From NCBI GenBank assembly GCA_003278955.1, contig QCCB01000013.1:1-44558 (forward strand): a stretch of DNA of 44,558 nt. The letters run 5' to 3'. The position numbers were made by a program, and so were the translations under genes. This DNA comes from Prochlorococcus sp. AG-347-K10. GTDB taxonomy: Bacteria > Cyanobacteriota > Cyanobacteriia > PCC-6307 > Cyanobiaceae. Position 1 is the first letter of the stretch. Every line of letters begins with the position of its first letter. The notes beneath the pieces are model-generated. The model did no database searches, was not told where the DNA came from, and saw nothing but the letters and a program-made list of their open reading frames with translations. Shown one piece after another: positions 19,611 to 30,356 of this stretch.

Positions 19611-20119
19611 TGAATAAATTTTTTATAAAAAAATTATCTATTCTAAGCTTTATTTTTATTCCAATTATCTTTTTGTGGCACCCTAATTGGCTTGGATTTT
19701 TAGGTGTTCAGCCATATTGGCCGTTATTTTGGTTATTGCCTTGGTCAATGATTAATGGATCAATCAATGGATTAATATTTGGCTTATTTTTAGGTCTTAT
19801 TTTAGATTCTCTTACTTTAGATAATAATTTTACTCAAATACCAGGTTTAATTTTGTGTGGATTTTTGTTTGGAAGAATTAAATTACATAGGGCTTTTTGG
19901 GTTGGACATTTTAGGTATGGTTTAATTTGTTCTCTTGGAAGTTTTTTATGTGGAACACTTTATTTTTTACAAATTTTGTTGAGAAATTTTTTAGATACTG
20001 ATGCTTTTATCTTCATTCCCGGTATAAAAAATATCTTGGCTGAAGTTTTTTTGACAGGTTTTTTTGCTCCTTTTATTTGCTCCCAACTTTTAAGAATGTT
20101 TAAATTTTCAAAGAGATAA
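19610..20119 (+). CDS. mreD: Rod-shape-determining protein MreD
   Basis: A 169-residue polytopic membrane protein with about five hydrophobic helices, in the position expected for mreD. The ATG at 19610 overlaps the final base of the mreC stop (TAATG) and gives a normal short N-terminus, so I prefer it to the longer in-frame TTG at 19580. Sequence conservation in this family is low; the call rests on length, membrane pattern and the mreBCD order. It is followed by a 187-base gap before rpaB that contains no ORF, only a weak ccctTTGaggg hairpin near 20210. Confidence 0.86.
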   Translation: MNKFFIKKLSILSFIFIPIIFLWHPNWLGFLGVQPYWPLFWLLPWSMINGSINGLIFGLFLGLILDSLTLDNNFTQIPGLILCGFLFGRIKLHRAFWVGHFRYGLICSLGSFLCGTLYFLQILLRNFLDTDAFIFIPGIKNILAEVFLTGFFAPFICSQLLRMFKFSKR

Positions 20120-20306
20120 CTGTTTTCATGAATTTCGCTAAGAAGTAAAAAGTGTTTAAAAAATTAATATTTTCAAATTATTTAAAGTTTTTTTAAATCC
20201 GTGGAATATCCCTTTGAGGGTTCGTGATGTTATATTTTTAATTGTTAGAATAAATATTCATTGCAATATTTTTTTGCTTTGAAACATCGAGAAAACTTTT
20301 TTAACC

Positions 20307-21053
20307 ATGTCAAAAGCAAGAATTTTAGTTGTTGATGATGAGCCAGCAGTTTTGAAGGTATTAGTTACGAGGCTTCAACTAGCTGGATATCAAGTTTATT
20401 CAGCCACTAACGGTGAAGAAGCTCTAGAGTCTTTTCACAGAGATTCTCCAGACTTGATAGTGCTTGATGTTATGCTTCCAAAAATGGATGGATTTGCTGT
20501 TTGTAGAAGAATTAGAGCTGAATCAGTAGTACCAATTATATTCTTAACTGCTCTAGAGGCTATTTCAGAAAGAGTCGCAGGTTTGGATTTAGGGGCTGAT
20601 GATTACTTATCTAAACCCTTCAGTCCAAAAGAGTTAGAGGCGAGAATAGCTACTATTTTGAGAAGAATGGGACCAACTGTATCAATTACCGAAACTAAAG
20701 AAGTTCCTTCAGGCAAAGGAGTTATGAAATTTGGAAGTTTGGTTGTTGATACTAATCGCAGACAAGTTTCTAGAGCAGGAGATAGAATAAGCCTAACTTA
20801 TACTGAATTTAGCCTTCTAGAATTACTGTTTGACGAGCCTGGTAAAGTTGTCCCACGAGCAGAAATTTTAGAACAACTATGGGGTTATCCTCCTCGTAGG
20901 GCTGCAGATTTAAGAGTTGTAGATGTGTATGTAGCTAGATTAAGAGGTAAATTAGAACCAGATCCAAGAAATCCAGAATTAATATTAACTGTTAGAGGGA
21001 TTGGTTACGCATCTCAGAGAGTTGGCGAAACAGCAACATCTTTGGCAAGTTGA
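20307..21053 (+). CDS. rpaB: OmpR-family response regulator RpaB
   Basis: A 248-residue response regulator. The receiver domain (1-120) has Asp10-Asp11, phospho-acceptor Asp54 in VLDVMLPKMDG, Thr82 and Lys104 in YLSKPFSP. The DNA-binding winged helix (about 145-240) contains LTYTEFSLLELL, a WGY loop and the ILTVRGIGY wing. The segment WGYPPRRAADLRVVDVYVARLR is characteristic of RpaB. RpaB in cyanobacteria binds HLR1 sites at high-light-inducible and photosystem genes and works with the kinase NblS/Hik33 (known biology). No kinase gene is adjacent. Its leader has a possible -10 around 20240-20246. Confidence 0.92.
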   Translation: MSKARILVVDDEPAVLKVLVTRLQLAGYQVYSATNGEEALESFHRDSPDLIVLDVMLPKMDGFAVCRRIRAESVVPIIFLTALEAISERVAGLDLGADDYLSKPFSPKELEARIATILRRMGPTVSITETKEVPSGKGVMKFGSLVVDTNRRQVSRAGDRISLTYTEFSLLELLFDEPGKVVPRAEILEQLWGYPPRRAADLRVVDVYVARLRGKLEPDPRNPELILTVRGIGYASQRVGETATSLAS

Positions 21054-21105
21054 GCAATACTCTGATAATTTTATTAAATAAAAACAAATATATTTAGGTT
21101 AAATT

Positions 21106-22644
21106 TTGTCTGAAATAAAAGAAGCACGTTTAAAAAAAGCCAATTCACTCCTTAGTAAAGGATTTGCTTCTTACGCTCAGAGTTTCAGTGTTTCACATAC
21201 TACCGAATTTCTTAATCAAAAATTTGATTATTTAGAAAATGGTCAAGAGGAAGACTTCAGTGTTTCTCTTGCTGGTAGAGTAATGGCCAAAAGGGTAATG
21301 GGTAAAATTGCCTTTTTCACAATAAGCGATCAAGAAGGGCAGATTCAGCTTTATCTAGATAAAAGGATTATTAATTTAAATTTAGAAAAACAAAAATTAC
21401 TTTCTTTTGAAGATATCAAGGAAATAGTAGATATTGGTGATTGGATAGGCGTCTATGGAACTATTAAAAAAACTAATAAAGGTGAGCTTTCAATTAAAGT
21501 AGAAAAATGGGAAATGTTATCAAAATCATTACAACCTTTACCAGATAAATGGCATGGATTGACGGATATTGAAAAAAGATATAGACAACGTTATCTAGAT
21601 TTAATAGTTAATCCTCACTCTAAAAATGTATTTCAAACAAGAGCAAAATGTATAAGCTTTATAAGAAAATGGTTAGATAATAGAAACTTTTTAGAGATAG
21701 AGACTCCAATTCTGCAATCTGAAGCTGGTGGTGCTGAAGCAAGACCATTTATAACACATCACAATACATTAGATATACCGCTTTATCTAAGAATAGCTAC
21801 AGAATTACATTTAAAAAGAATGGTTGTTGGAGGGTTTGAGAAAGTATATGAATTAGGAAGAATCTTCCGTAATGAAGGTGTAAGTACAAAGCATAATCCA
21901 GAATTCACTTCAGTCGAAGTTTATCAAGCTTTTTCTGACTATGTCGATATGATGAACCTAACAGAAGAATTAATTAAAGATGTTGTAGCTGATGCATGTG
22001 GCTCTTTAATCATAAATTATCAAAATAAAGATATTGATTTTTCTAAACCTTGGTCAAGAATATCTATGAAAGATATTGTCAAAAAATATACAGGGATTGA
22101 TTTTGATTCTTTCAGTGGAGACTTTCAAGCAGCAAAACAAGCTGTTCAAGGTTTAAATATTGATTTTTCTAATAAAGTTAATACTATGGGAAGACTTTTA
22201 AATGAGGTTTTCGAGCAGAAAGTAGAATCAAAACTTATAGAACCCACTTTTGTGATTGATTATCCTGTTGAAATTTCTCCTTTAGCTAGACCTCATATTG
22301 ATGATAAAGAAATAGTTCAGAGATTTGAATTATTCATTGTTGGTCGAGAGCTAGCAAACGCGTTTAGTGAGTTGATAGATCCAGTAGATCAAAGAGAAAG
22401 AATGCAATTACAGCAATCTCTTAGAGATGAAGGAGATCTTGAGGCTCACTGTATAGATGAAGATTTCTTGAATGCTTTAGAGATTGGCATGCCTCCTACT
22501 GGAGGATTAGGCATAGGCATTGATAGGCTAATTATGTTAATTACTAATAGCGCATCAATTAGAGATGTAATCCCTTTCCCATTGTTAAAACCAGAAATAA
22601 GTTCCAAAAATAATGAAAAATTACCCTTAAATGAAGTAAAATAA
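21106..22644 (+). CDS. lysS: Lysyl-tRNA synthetase, class II
   Basis: Charges tRNA-Lys. The 512-residue protein has the N-terminal OB-fold anticodon-binding domain (about 55-145: [23 protein letters not shown]) and the class II catalytic core with motif 2 ([20 protein letters not shown], about 245-264) and motif 3 ([13 protein letters not shown], about 465-477). The RYLDL and IETPILQ segments are also typical. It starts with TTG at 21106; no ATG precedes the conserved [11 protein letters not shown] region in frame. It is 52 bases downstream of rpaB on the same strand. Confidence 0.96.
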   Translation: MSEIKEARLKKANSLLSKGFASYAQSFSVSHTTEFLNQKFDYLENGQEEDFSVSLAGRVMAKRVMGKIAFFTISDQEGQIQLYLDKRIINLNLEKQKLLSFEDIKEIVDIGDWIGVYGTIKKTNKGELSIKVEKWEMLSKSLQPLPDKWHGLTDIEKRYRQRYLDLIVNPHSKNVFQTRAKCISFIRKWLDNRNFLEIETPILQSEAGGAEARPFITHHNTLDIPLYLRIATELHLKRMVVGGFEKVYELGRIFRNEGVSTKHNPEFTSVEVYQAFSDYVDMMNLTEELIKDVVADACGSLIINYQNKDIDFSKPWSRISMKDIVKKYTGIDFDSFSGDFQAAKQAVQGLNIDFSNKVNTMGRLLNEVFEQKVESKLIEPTFVIDYPVEISPLARPHIDDKEIVQRFELFIVGRELANAFSELIDPVDQRERMQLQQSLRDEGDLEAHCIDEDFLNALEIGMPPTGGLGIGIDRLIMLITNSASIRDVIPFPLLKPEISSKNNEKLPLNEVK

Positions 22645-22672
22645 GTAAATTAATCCAATACGAAATTTTTAA

Positions 22673-22921
22673 ATGAGTGGTGAACGTGTTGGTTTCCGCT
22701 TCAAACACGCGGATGCAGTAGTAAAAAGAAATCCTCAAGGCCGATCAAGAAGAGGATGGGTTATTGAACCAGTAGAGCAAACTACAAGTAGAGGTACAAA
22801 AATGCCTGCATATAAAATTCGCTGGAGAGATAGTGAGAGGCCCGAAACTGTCTTACAGCATATGTTAATTGCAGATCCGGATCCTTCACCACCTCCAAGT
22901 TCAGTTAGTTTAGATTCATAG
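22673..22921 (+). CDS. Conserved small protein, probable SH3/KOW-like barrel
   Basis: An 82-residue basic protein that I do not recognise by name. It opens with ERVGFRFKHADAVVKRNPQ, followed by RRGWVIEPVEQ, a turn with TSRGTKMPAYKIRW and a tail of Asp, Pro and Ser. The alternation of short strands with glycine turns suggests a small beta barrel of the SH3 or KOW type. Its base composition is visibly richer in GC than the neighbours (26 of the first 60 bases are G or C), often a sign of strong constraint or high expression. It lies 28 bases after lysS on the same strand and converges on smpB with 23 bases between. Confidence 0.7.
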   Translation: MSGERVGFRFKHADAVVKRNPQGRSRRGWVIEPVEQTTSRGTKMPAYKIRWRDSERPETVLQHMLIADPDPSPPPSSVSLDS

Positions 22922-22944
22922 TTTCAATAATTCTGTCTAATATT

Positions 22945-23439
22945 TCATCTTTTTAGTGCAGAGTTGATTTCTTTATTTATACTTTTTTGTTTCTCATCTT
23001 GGCGTTTGTCATGTAATTTTTTCCCTTTACCAACTCCAATAGTTAATTTTATCCATGAGCCTTTTAAATAAAGAGATAATGGAATAATAGTCATTCCTTT
23101 TTTTTCAGTATTTGATTTCATTTTTATTATTTCTTTTTTATGAAGTAGTAACCTTCTATTTCTTAATGGATCATGATTAAAGAAAGACCCCACATTTTTA
23201 TGTGGTGATATGTGAACATTTAATAATAAGATCTCACCATCTCTGAATGAACAGTAACCATCTCTTAAATTTGCTTTTCCGTTTCTAATGGACTTTACTT
23301 CAGTCCCTAAAAGCTCAATTCCAGCTTCGATTGTTTCAGATATTGCATATTGAAATTTTGCATATCTATTATCAGCTAGAAGTTTAAAATTATTTGCTTT
23401 ATTAGTATTTTTTTTCACTTTGTTTGAATTTTTTGCCAT
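22945..23439 (-). CDS. smpB: tmRNA-binding protein SmpB
   Basis: SmpB escorts tmRNA to stalled ribosomes during trans-translation. The 164-residue protein shows the core [32 protein letters not shown], then [29 protein letters not shown] and the C-terminal [14 protein letters not shown] that enters the decoding centre. A lysine- and asparagine-rich N-terminal extension of about 18 residues precedes the core, so the true start could be later. It is divergent from ruvB with 52 bases between. The tmRNA gene itself is not in this window. Confidence 0.96.
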   Translation of the reverse strand: MAKNSNKVKKNTNKANNFKLLADNRYAKFQYAISETIEAGIELLGTEVKSIRNGKANLRDGYCSFRDGEILLLNVHISPHKNVGSFFNHDPLRNRRLLLHKKEIIKMKSNTEKKGMTIIPLSLYLKGSWIKLTIGVGKGKKLHDKRQDEKQKSINKEINSALKR

Positions 23440-23491
23440 TTTAGTTGTAAAAAATCTTTCTACTCAGAACAATTGCAATTAACCTTTTATT

Positions 23492-24550
23492 ATGGCAATA
23501 ATTTCTTCCAATATAGGCGAAAATGACTTTTCTTTTCGTAAAAAAGAACTTAGGCTAGTTGATTCAAAAAATATTCCAGAAGAAAAGAGTAACAATAATT
23601 TGAACTTAGCCCGGCCTCTTATTTTAAAAGAATTTATTGGCCAAGAACAACTTAAATCTTCTTTAAGAATAGCTATAGATGCTTCAATTATTAGAAAAGA
23701 ACCTTTGGAGCATACTCTTTTATATGGACAGCCTGGTCTAGGTAAGACTACTCTTGCTTTTTTGATAGCCAACGAATTGAATACAAAATGTAGGATTGCT
23801 ACTGCACCAGCAATTGAAAGACCAAGAGATATTGTAGGTTTACTTCTTGGATTACAAGAAGGTGAAGTTTTATTTATCGATGAGATACATCGCTTAAATA
23901 GGTTAACTGAAGAGTTGTTATATTCTGCAATGGAGGATTTTAGACTTGACTTAACAATGGGAGCTAATAGAGGAGCCCGTTGTAGAACAATTAATCTTCC
24001 TAGGTTTACTCTGATTGGTGCGACAACTAAATTAGCCTCAATAAGTGCACCTCTAAGAGACAGATTTGGGATATCTCAGAAAATTGAATTCTATACATGT
24101 GATGAATTAAAACAAATTATTGTTAATTTCTCCCGATTAATAAACCTCAATTTAGAAGATAAAGCATCTTATGATTTGGCAAAAATATCTCGAGGGACTC
24201 CAAGAATTGCTTTAAGATTATTAAGACGAGTAAGAGATTATGCGCAAGTTGTTATGAAAACTAATACTATCTCAGTGAATTTAATAAAAAAAGCTTTAAA
24301 TTCTTACCAAATAGACGAAAAAGGATTGGATTCTTTAGATAGACACTATTTATCTTTTCTTAACCAAAACAATAATATTCCAACTGGCCTTGATTCAATT
24401 GCATCTGGGTTGGGCGATGATCCTTCAATGTTAGAATTTGTTGTTGAGCCATATCTTATTAAAATTGGTTTTCTCACGAGAACTCCTCGAGGAAGAATGC
24501 TTACTGCTTTAGGAAAAAAGTACATTGATTCAAAAGATGATAACTTTTAA
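23492..24550 (+). CDS. ruvB: Holliday junction branch-migration ATPase RuvB
   Basis: RuvB is the hexameric AAA+ motor that with RuvA drives Holliday junction migration. The 352-residue protein has the [15 protein letters not shown] entry, Walker [10 protein letters not shown] (79-87), Walker [11 protein letters not shown] (about 126-135), sensor 1 LIGATT, the arginine-finger region APLRDRFG and the C-terminal winged helix ending in [11 protein letters not shown]. The 40-residue N-terminal extension is typical of cyanobacterial forms. The next gene starts inside its last 14 bases. Confidence 0.97.
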   Translation: MAIISSNIGENDFSFRKKELRLVDSKNIPEEKSNNNLNLARPLILKEFIGQEQLKSSLRIAIDASIIRKEPLEHTLLYGQPGLGKTTLAFLIANELNTKCRIATAPAIERPRDIVGLLLGLQEGEVLFIDEIHRLNRLTEELLYSAMEDFRLDLTMGANRGARCRTINLPRFTLIGATTKLASISAPLRDRFGISQKIEFYTCDELKQIIVNFSRLINLNLEDKASYDLAKISRGTPRIALRLLRRVRDYAQVVMKTNTISVNLIKKALNSYQIDEKGLDSLDRHYLSFLNQNNNIPTGLDSIASGLGDDPSMLEFVVEPYLIKIGFLTRTPRGRMLTALGKKYIDSKDDNF

Positions 24551-25325
24551 AAAAGTTAAGGTTTGTTTTTTATTAATTTTTATTTTTTTCAATATTTTTT
24601 ATATTGCACCATGCTATTCATTATCTTCCAGAGAGGATTTGTTTAAAAATGCGTTAGATCTTAGTTCAGGCGGAAAATTTAATCTCGCTTTACAAGAATG
24701 GAATCAATATCTTGATTCTTATCCTGATGATGCTGCAGGTTTTAGCAATAGAGGAAATGTAAGACTTGTTGTAGGAGATGTTAAGGGATCAATAGATGAC
24801 CAAAATAAGGCAATAAGTTTGAATCCTAGTGAAATAGATCCTTACATTAACAGGGGGATTGCTGAGGAAGCATTGGGTTTATGGTCGCAAGCGAAAAAGG
24901 ATTATATGTTCGTTATTTCCCTAGATAGTGAAAATTTCTCTGCATTATATAATCTAGCTAATGTCGAAGGATCTACATCCCATTGGGATAAAGCAAGAGA
25001 TTTATTCTCAAAAGCTGCTTTATATAATCCAGGATTTGCCATGGCTAGGTCAAGTTTGGCGTTAGCAGATTTCCAGTTGGGAAATATTGATGAAGCTGAA
25101 AAAGAATTAATAAAGTTAATTAGACGTTATCCAACTTTTGCAGATGCTAGGGCAGCTTTAACAGCTTTGAATTGGTCCAAGGGTGAATCTGGTAAAGCAG
25201 AGAGTAATTGGATAGCGGTAACTGAATTAGATCCTAGATATAGTGATGAAGAATGGTTAAAAAAAATAAGAAGATGGCCTCCTCAACCAATTAAAGATTT
25301 AATGAATTTTATCGATTTAAAATAA
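24537..25325 (+). CDS. TPR-repeat protein with N-terminal signal peptide
   Basis: A 262-residue protein from ATG 24537, which I prefer to the TTG at 24525 because it gives a compact signal peptide: a basic start, a long hydrophobic core ([16 protein letters not shown]) and Cys-Tyr-Ser at the end, so it is exported or membrane-tethered. At least five tetratricopeptide repeats follow, seen as [40 protein letters not shown] and similar helical pairs. TPR proteins act as scaffolds; in cyanobacteria several assist photosystem assembly, but no target can be assigned here. It overlaps ruvB by 14 bases and ends 3 bases before the M20 peptidase. Confidence 0.86.
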   Translation: MITFKKVKVCFLLIFIFFNIFYIAPCYSLSSREDLFKNALDLSSGGKFNLALQEWNQYLDSYPDDAAGFSNRGNVRLVVGDVKGSIDDQNKAISLNPSEIDPYINRGIAEEALGLWSQAKKDYMFVISLDSENFSALYNLANVEGSTSHWDKARDLFSKAALYNPGFAMARSSLALADFQLGNIDEAEKELIKLIRRYPTFADARAALTALNWSKGESGKAESNWIAVTELDPRYSDEEWLKKIRRWPPQPIKDLMNFIDLK

Positions 25326-25328
25326 GTA

Positions 25329-26513
25329 ATGAATAGAGATCAGTTACATAAAAAAATTGATTCGTTTAATGATGAACTAATTAACTTAAGAAGACATATC
25401 CATGAACATCCGGAATTAAGTGGACTTGAAAATCAAACAGCGATCTTGATCAGTGGTTTTTTAAAAGATATTGGTTGGAATGTTAGAGAGTCTATAGGTA
25501 GGACTGGAGTTATAGCTGATTTTGGCCCTCTAGATAAAGGTATTATAGGTTTAAGAGTGGATATGGATGCTTTGCCAATATTTGAGGAAACTAAATTAAG
25601 TTTTTCTTCAAAAGTAGATGGTGTTATGCATGCCTGTGGTCACGATTTGCATATCTCGATTGGATTGGGTGTCGCAAAAATTATTAAGGATTTAAAACTA
25701 AATTTTGGGACTCGGATAATTTTTCAGCCTGCTGAAGAAATTGCGAGTGGAGCTAGATGGATGATTAAGGATGGTGCAACTAATGGTTTAACCCATATTT
25801 TGGGAGTTCATGTCTACCCCGATTTATCCGTAGGGACTATTGGCATTAAAGAGGGAAGTTTAACTGCAGCTGCCGCAGAACTTAATGTTGAGATTAAAGG
25901 AAAATCAGGCCATGGTGCTAGACCTCATGAAGGAGTTGATGCTATTTGGGCGACCTCAAAAGTTATCTCGGGAATTCAAGAATCAATAACACGGAAGTTA
26001 GACCCTCTAGATCCAGTAGTAATAACTTTTGGGAAAATAAATGGTGGTAATGCATTCAATGTTCTCGCAGAAAAGGTTAATTTAATTGGTACTGTTAGAT
26101 GCACTAATCGTAAAGTATTTACGAATATTGGTAATTGGCTCAATGAAAATATCACTTCTTTAGCTAATAGTTGCGGAGCTGAAGCAAAAGTAAGATTTAG
26201 AGAAATCACTCCGGCAGTTAATAATAATCCTGAAATTAATAGAGTCCTCAGAGATTCGGGAATTAAGGTTTTGGGTCAAAAAAATGTAATCGAATTACAA
26301 AAACCATCATTAGGAGCTGAGGATTTCGCTGAATTCTTAAATGAAATTCCTGGAGCTATGTTTAGGCTTGGGGTTTCTAGTTCCAATGGATGTGCTCCTC
26401 TTCATAGTTCTAAATTTGATCCGGATGAAAGAGCTATTGCTGTTGGGATTAAAGTTATAACAGAATCCATAGTAAAATTAAACAATGAAAAAATTAATAC
26501 TATTGGTAAATGA
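25329..26513 (+). CDS. M20-family amidohydrolase (N-acyl-amino-acid hydrolase type)
   Basis: A 394-residue metallopeptidase of the M20D group, which removes acyl groups from amino-acid conjugates. Metal-binding and catalytic segments are clear: MDALPI (Asp), HACGHDLH, the PAEE motif with catalytic Glu, the GVHVYP strand and His near the C-terminus in CAPLHSSKF. The dimerisation domain has KGKSGHGARPHEGVDAIWA. Close families are hippurate hydrolase, amino-acylase and IAA-amino-acid hydrolase; the natural substrate cannot be told from sequence. It shares a 4-base ATGA overlap with the next small gene, so translational coupling is likely. Confidence 0.9.
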   Translation: MNRDQLHKKIDSFNDELINLRRHIHEHPELSGLENQTAILISGFLKDIGWNVRESIGRTGVIADFGPLDKGIIGLRVDMDALPIFEETKLSFSSKVDGVMHACGHDLHISIGLGVAKIIKDLKLNFGTRIIFQPAEEIASGARWMIKDGATNGLTHILGVHVYPDLSVGTIGIKEGSLTAAAAELNVEIKGKSGHGARPHEGVDAIWATSKVISGIQESITRKLDPLDPVVITFGKINGGNAFNVLAEKVNLIGTVRCTNRKVFTNIGNWLNENITSLANSCGAEAKVRFREITPAVNNNPEINRVLRDSGIKVLGQKNVIELQKPSLGAEDFAEFLNEIPGAMFRLGVSSSNGCAPLHSSKFDPDERAIAVGIKVITESIVKLNNEKINTIGK

Positions 26514-26725
26514 ACATTAATAAAAGATATATTTTATCTTTTGTAGCTCCTTTCATGATTTTTATATCTGCCATCGGATTAATATTTAGGGATAATTCCA
26601 AGAAGATTTTTTATTTCCCTATTGGCTTAATGGGGATTGTAATTATTACGGAGAGGGTTATAAGCAGACAATTGGATAGAAAAAATATTTTAAAAAAGAT
26701 AAAGTCTTATCAAAAAAATAAATAA
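26510..26725 (+). CDS. Small membrane protein of unknown function
   Basis: A 71-residue protein with two predicted membrane helices (about 8-24 and 34-48) and a basic tail rich in Lys and Asn. I recognise no family. Its ATG overlaps the M20 peptidase stop (ATGA), making it the last gene of the ruvB-TPR-M20 run. It is followed by the thiC riboswitch region. Confidence 0.65.
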   Translation: MNINKRYILSFVAPFMIFISAIGLIFRDNSKKIFYFPIGLMGIVIITERVISRQLDRKNILKKIKSYQKNK

Positions 26726-26795
26726 AACAATTTTATTTATTTTCACGCAATATGAGATGACTTATTTTTAGAAAAGAGCTATTAATAAGATAAAT

Positions 26796-26876
26796 ACTAG
26801 GGGTGCTAAGAAATTTAACTTAGCTGAGATCATACCCTTTGAACCTGAATCATTAATTTCGATGCAGGGAAGTTGA
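26796..26876 (+). promoter_or_regulatory. TPP (THI-box) riboswitch upstream of thiC
   Basis: The thiamin-pyrophosphate aptamer is recognised by its conserved cores in order: GGGGTGC (26800-26806), GCTGAGAT (26823-26830), ATACCC (26832-26837), TGAACCTGA (26840-26848) and the closing GCAGGGA (26864-26870). Outer P1 pairs are ACT 26796-26798 with AGT 26871-26873. It lies 46 bases before the thiC ATG, where TPP riboswitches repress thiamin synthesis when TPP is plentiful. A -10-like TATTAA at 26780-26785 would start transcription just before P1. No U-run terminator follows, so control may act at translation. Confidence 0.93.
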
Positions 26877-26921
26877 GATTTGATCAAACTTTAGTATAAC
26901 ACTTTTAAAAATTAAGAAATT

Positions 26922-28292
26922 ATGAGAAGTTCTTGGATTAAGCCTCGCCTTGGGAAAGACAATGTAACTCAGATGAACTTTGCGAGAAATGGATATATCA
27001 CTGAAGAAATGGATTTTGTTGCTAAAAAAGAGAATCTTCCTTCTTCTTTAATAATGGAAGAAGTGGCAAGAGGAAGATTAATTATTCCAGCTAATATTAA
27101 TCATTTGAATCTTGAGCCAATGTCTATAGGTATTGCTTCAAGATGCAAAGTTAATGCCAATATTGGTGCTTCCCCTAATGCAAGTGATATCAATGAAGAA
27201 GTAGAAAAGCTCAAACTTGCTGTTAAATATGGTGCTGATACGGTTATGGATCTTTCTACGGGAGGAGTAAATTTAGATGAAGTCCGACAAGCAATTATTC
27301 AAGAATCTCCTGTTCCCATAGGAACTGTTCCTGTTTATCAAGCTTTAGAAAGTGTTCATGGTTCAATAGATAGACTAACAGAAGACGATTTTCTTCATAT
27401 TATTGAAAAACATTGTCAGCAGGGCGTAGATTATCAAACTATTCATGCTGGTCTATTAATAGAGCATTTGCCAAAAGTTAAAGGAAGAATTACTGGAATT
27501 GTCAGTAGAGGGGGAGGTATTTTAGCCCAATGGATGTTACATCATTTTAAACAAAATCCACTCTATACAAGGTTTGATGATATCTGTGAGATTTTCAAGA
27601 AATATGATTGTACTTTTTCTTTAGGAGACTCATTAAGGCCTGGATGTTTGCATGATGCTTCTGATGATGCCCAGCTAGCTGAATTGAAGACCTTAGGCGA
27701 GCTTACTAGAAGAGCATGGGAACATAATGTTCAAGTTATGGTTGAGGGTCCTGGTCATGTACCTATGGATCAAATTGAATTTAATGTGAGAAAGCAAATG
27801 GAAGAATGTTCAGAAGCTCCATTTTATGTGCTTGGTCCATTAGTGACCGATATATCCCCTGGTTATGACCATATTTCAAGTGCTATTGGTGCAGCGATGG
27901 CTGGGTGGTATGGAACTTCTATGTTATGTTATGTAACTCCGAAAGAACATCTAGGTCTACCAAATGCAGAAGATGTAAGAGAAGGCTTAATTGCCTATAA
28001 AATAGCTGCTCACGCTGCTGATATAGCAAGACATAGAGCTGGAGCCCGTGATCGAGATGATGAACTTAGTCATGCAAGGTATAACTTTGATTGGAATAAA
28101 CAATTCGAACTTTCTTTAGATCCGGAAAGGGCAAAGCAGTACCATGATGAAACACTGCCTGAAGAAATCTTTAAAAAGGCAGAGTTTTGCTCAATGTGTG
28201 GGCCTAAACATTGTCCAATGAATTCAAAGATTTCTGATGAATCTCTTGATCAGTTAAAAGATAAGCTTGAAGAATGTAATACTTCAGTTTAG
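26922..28292 (+). CDS. thiC: Phosphomethylpyrimidine synthase ThiC
   Basis: ThiC is a radical-SAM enzyme that rearranges aminoimidazole ribotide into the HMP-phosphate half of thiamin. The 456-residue protein carries the family segments [66 protein letters not shown] and, near the end, the [4Fe-4S] motif C-S-M-C-x4-C with Cys423, Cys426 and Cys431. The length matches the bacterial short form without the N-terminal extension found in enterobacteria. It is controlled by the TPP riboswitch just upstream and converges on tktA with 14 bases between. Confidence 0.98.
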   Translation: MRSSWIKPRLGKDNVTQMNFARNGYITEEMDFVAKKENLPSSLIMEEVARGRLIIPANINHLNLEPMSIGIASRCKVNANIGASPNASDINEEVEKLKLAVKYGADTVMDLSTGGVNLDEVRQAIIQESPVPIGTVPVYQALESVHGSIDRLTEDDFLHIIEKHCQQGVDYQTIHAGLLIEHLPKVKGRITGIVSRGGGILAQWMLHHFKQNPLYTRFDDICEIFKKYDCTFSLGDSLRPGCLHDASDDAQLAELKTLGELTRRAWEHNVQVMVEGPGHVPMDQIEFNVRKQMEECSEAPFYVLGPLVTDISPGYDHISSAIGAAMAGWYGTSMLCYVTPKEHLGLPNAEDVREGLIAYKIAAHAADIARHRAGARDRDDELSHARYNFDWNKQFELSLDPERAKQYHDETLPEEIFKKAEFCSMCGPKHCPMNSKISDESLDQLKDKLEECNTSV

Positions 28293-28306
28293 TTATCAAT
28301 TAGTAG

Positions 28307-30313
28307 TTATAAAATTTCCTTCGTCTTATTAACTACGTTTTCGACAGTAAATCCAAAATTTTTCATACATTCTCCACCTGGTGCAGATGCACCAAATCTG
28401 TCCATAGTAATACAAATTCCTTCAAAACCTGTATATTTATGCCAACCAAATGAATGGGCAGCTTCTACTACAACTCTCTTTTTCACACTACTAGGTAAAA
28501 CACTTTCTTTGTAAGATTCTTCTTGCTCTTCAAATAGTTCTACACAAGGCATTGAAACAACTCTAATTTTTTTACCTAAGCTTGAAATTTCCTTACTTGC
28601 TTCAATGCAAAGATTAAGTTCGCTTCCAGTACCAATAAATATTAGATCTGGGGTTCCTTCGCAATCGGAAACTATATATCCTCCTAGAGCAACTTTATCG
28701 ATCGAAGTATTTTCTTGATTTGGCATACCTTGCCTACTTAAACAAAGGGCAGAAGGTCTTTTTCGATTTTGAATAGCAAGCTTATAAGCTCCACTTGTCT
28801 CATTTCCATCTCCTGGTCTGAAAACTAGCATGTTAGGCATAGCGCGAAGAGAAGGAATAGTTTCAATAGGTTGATGTGTGGGACCGTCTTCTCCTACACC
28901 AATTGAATCATGGGTTAATACATAAATAACTCCTAATTCGCTGAGTGCTGAGAGCCTCATTGAACCTCTCATATAATCGGCGAATACAAGGAAAGTTCCA
29001 CCATAAGGAATAAGACCACTATTGTGATAAGCAATACCATTAAGGACAGCTGCCATAGCGTGCTCTCGTACGCCAAAATGTAAATATCTTTTTTCAGGAC
29101 TATGAGGCTGGAATGATCCAGTTTCTCCTTTGATATCTGTGTAATTAGAGTGAGTTAAATCTGCAGATCCACCAATTAATTCGGGCAGGTTCGGTCCTAA
29201 AGCACCTAAACAAATTTGCGAATGTTTTCTGGTGGCTAAACCTTTATCATTAGGTGTATAAGACGGGAGATCTGAGTCCCAATTTTCGGGTAATTGGCCT
29301 TTTAACATTCTGTTTAACTCGGCGCCTTCAGAAGGGTATTTTATTTGATATTCTTTAAATTTAGAATCCCATTCTTTTTCTAAACTTTCTCCTTTATTTA
29401 TTGATTTTCTAAAATGCGCATATACTTCATCTGGTATCTCAAATGGAGGATATTCCCAATTTAGAAACTCTCTAGTTAATGCAGCTTCTTCTTCTCCAAC
29501 AGCTGCTCCATGAATCCCAGCAGTATCAGATTTATTTGGCGAACCATAACCTATGGTTGTAGAAATTTTTATAATTGAAGGCTTGTCTTTAATTAATTTT
29601 GCTTTTTCGATAGCTTCAGTGATTCCTTTAACATCATGATTCCCATCCTCAACATGTTGTACATGCCATCCATAGGCTTCGTATCTTTTTAAGACATCTT
29701 CGGTGAAAGAAACGTCAGTTCGCCCATCAATTGTAATTTGATTATCGTCATAGAGTGCAATTAATTTGCCAAGCTTAAGATGACCAGCTAATGAGCAGGC
29801 CTCTGATGCAATACCTTCTTGATTACAGCCGTCGCCCATTATTACATATGTATAGTGATCAACGATATTGCAATCAGGTTTATTAAATTTAGCTGCTAAG
29901 TGAGTTTCAGCTATTGCTAAACCAACTGCATTTGAAATTCCGGCTCCAAGAGGACCAGCGGTCACTTCAACGCCTTCAGTTTCAAATGTTTCTGGATGTC
30001 CAGGAGTTTTGGATCCCCATTGCCTAAATTGTTTAATATCTTCTATGGAAACTGATTTATATCCTGTTAAATGAAGCAAGGAATATAACAGCATACAGCC
30101 ATGACCAGCTGATAATACAAAACGATCTCTATTGAACCATTTTGGGTTATTAGGGTTGTGATTAAGTATGTTTTGCCATAATGCATAACCCATAGGAGCA
30201 CATCCCATTGGCAATCCAGGATGTCCACTATTAGATTTATTTACTGCATCTACAGCAAGCATTCTTATACTATTTACACAAAGTGATTCTAATGAAACAG
30301 ATGCAGCGACCAT
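28307..30313 (-). CDS. tktA: Transketolase
   Basis: A TPP-dependent transketolase, which moves two-carbon units between sugar phosphates in the Calvin cycle and the pentose phosphate pathway. The 668-residue protein has the substrate-binding [13 protein letters not shown], the TPP-binding [13 protein letters not shown]...[10 protein letters not shown] motif, the pyrimidine-domain catalytic Glu in HFGVREHAM and the [12 protein letters not shown] and [16 protein letters not shown] segments. It is the third gene of the acpP-fabF-tktA run. Its cofactor is made by the pathway of the converging thiC gene, but the two are on opposite strands and no riboswitch precedes tktA. Confidence 0.97.
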   Translation of the reverse strand: MVAASVSLESLCVNSIRMLAVDAVNKSNSGHPGLPMGCAPMGYALWQNILNHNPNNPKWFNRDRFVLSAGHGCMLLYSLLHLTGYKSVSIEDIKQFRQWGSKTPGHPETFETEGVEVTAGPLGAGISNAVGLAIAETHLAAKFNKPDCNIVDHYTYVIMGDGCNQEGIASEACSLAGHLKLGKLIALYDDNQITIDGRTDVSFTEDVLKRYEAYGWHVQHVEDGNHDVKGITEAIEKAKLIKDKPSIIKISTTIGYGSPNKSDTAGIHGAAVGEEEAALTREFLNWEYPPFEIPDEVYAHFRKSINKGESLEKEWDSKFKEYQIKYPSEGAELNRMLKGQLPENWDSDLPSYTPNDKGLATRKHSQICLGALGPNLPELIGGSADLTHSNYTDIKGETGSFQPHSPEKRYLHFGVREHAMAAVLNGIAYHNSGLIPYGGTFLVFADYMRGSMRLSALSELGVIYVLTHDSIGVGEDGPTHQPIETIPSLRAMPNMLVFRPGDGNETSGAYKLAIQNRKRPSALCLSRQGMPNQENTSIDKVALGGYIVSDCEGTPDLIFIGTGSELNLCIEASKEISSLGKKIRVVSMPCVELFEEQEESYKESVLPSSVKKRVVVEAAHSFGWHKYTGFEGICITMDRFGASAPGGECMKNFGFTVENVVNKTKEIL

Positions 30314-30356
30314 TGTTTTAAAAAAAGTTAAGTTGGAAATACAGAATTGGTTGTCT

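Noticed and set aside
20120..20306. Small RNA gene between mreD and rpaB
   Set aside because: Only a 4-pair hairpin (ccct-ttg-aggg) is visible, with no terminator; the region is adequately explained as the rpaB promoter and leader.
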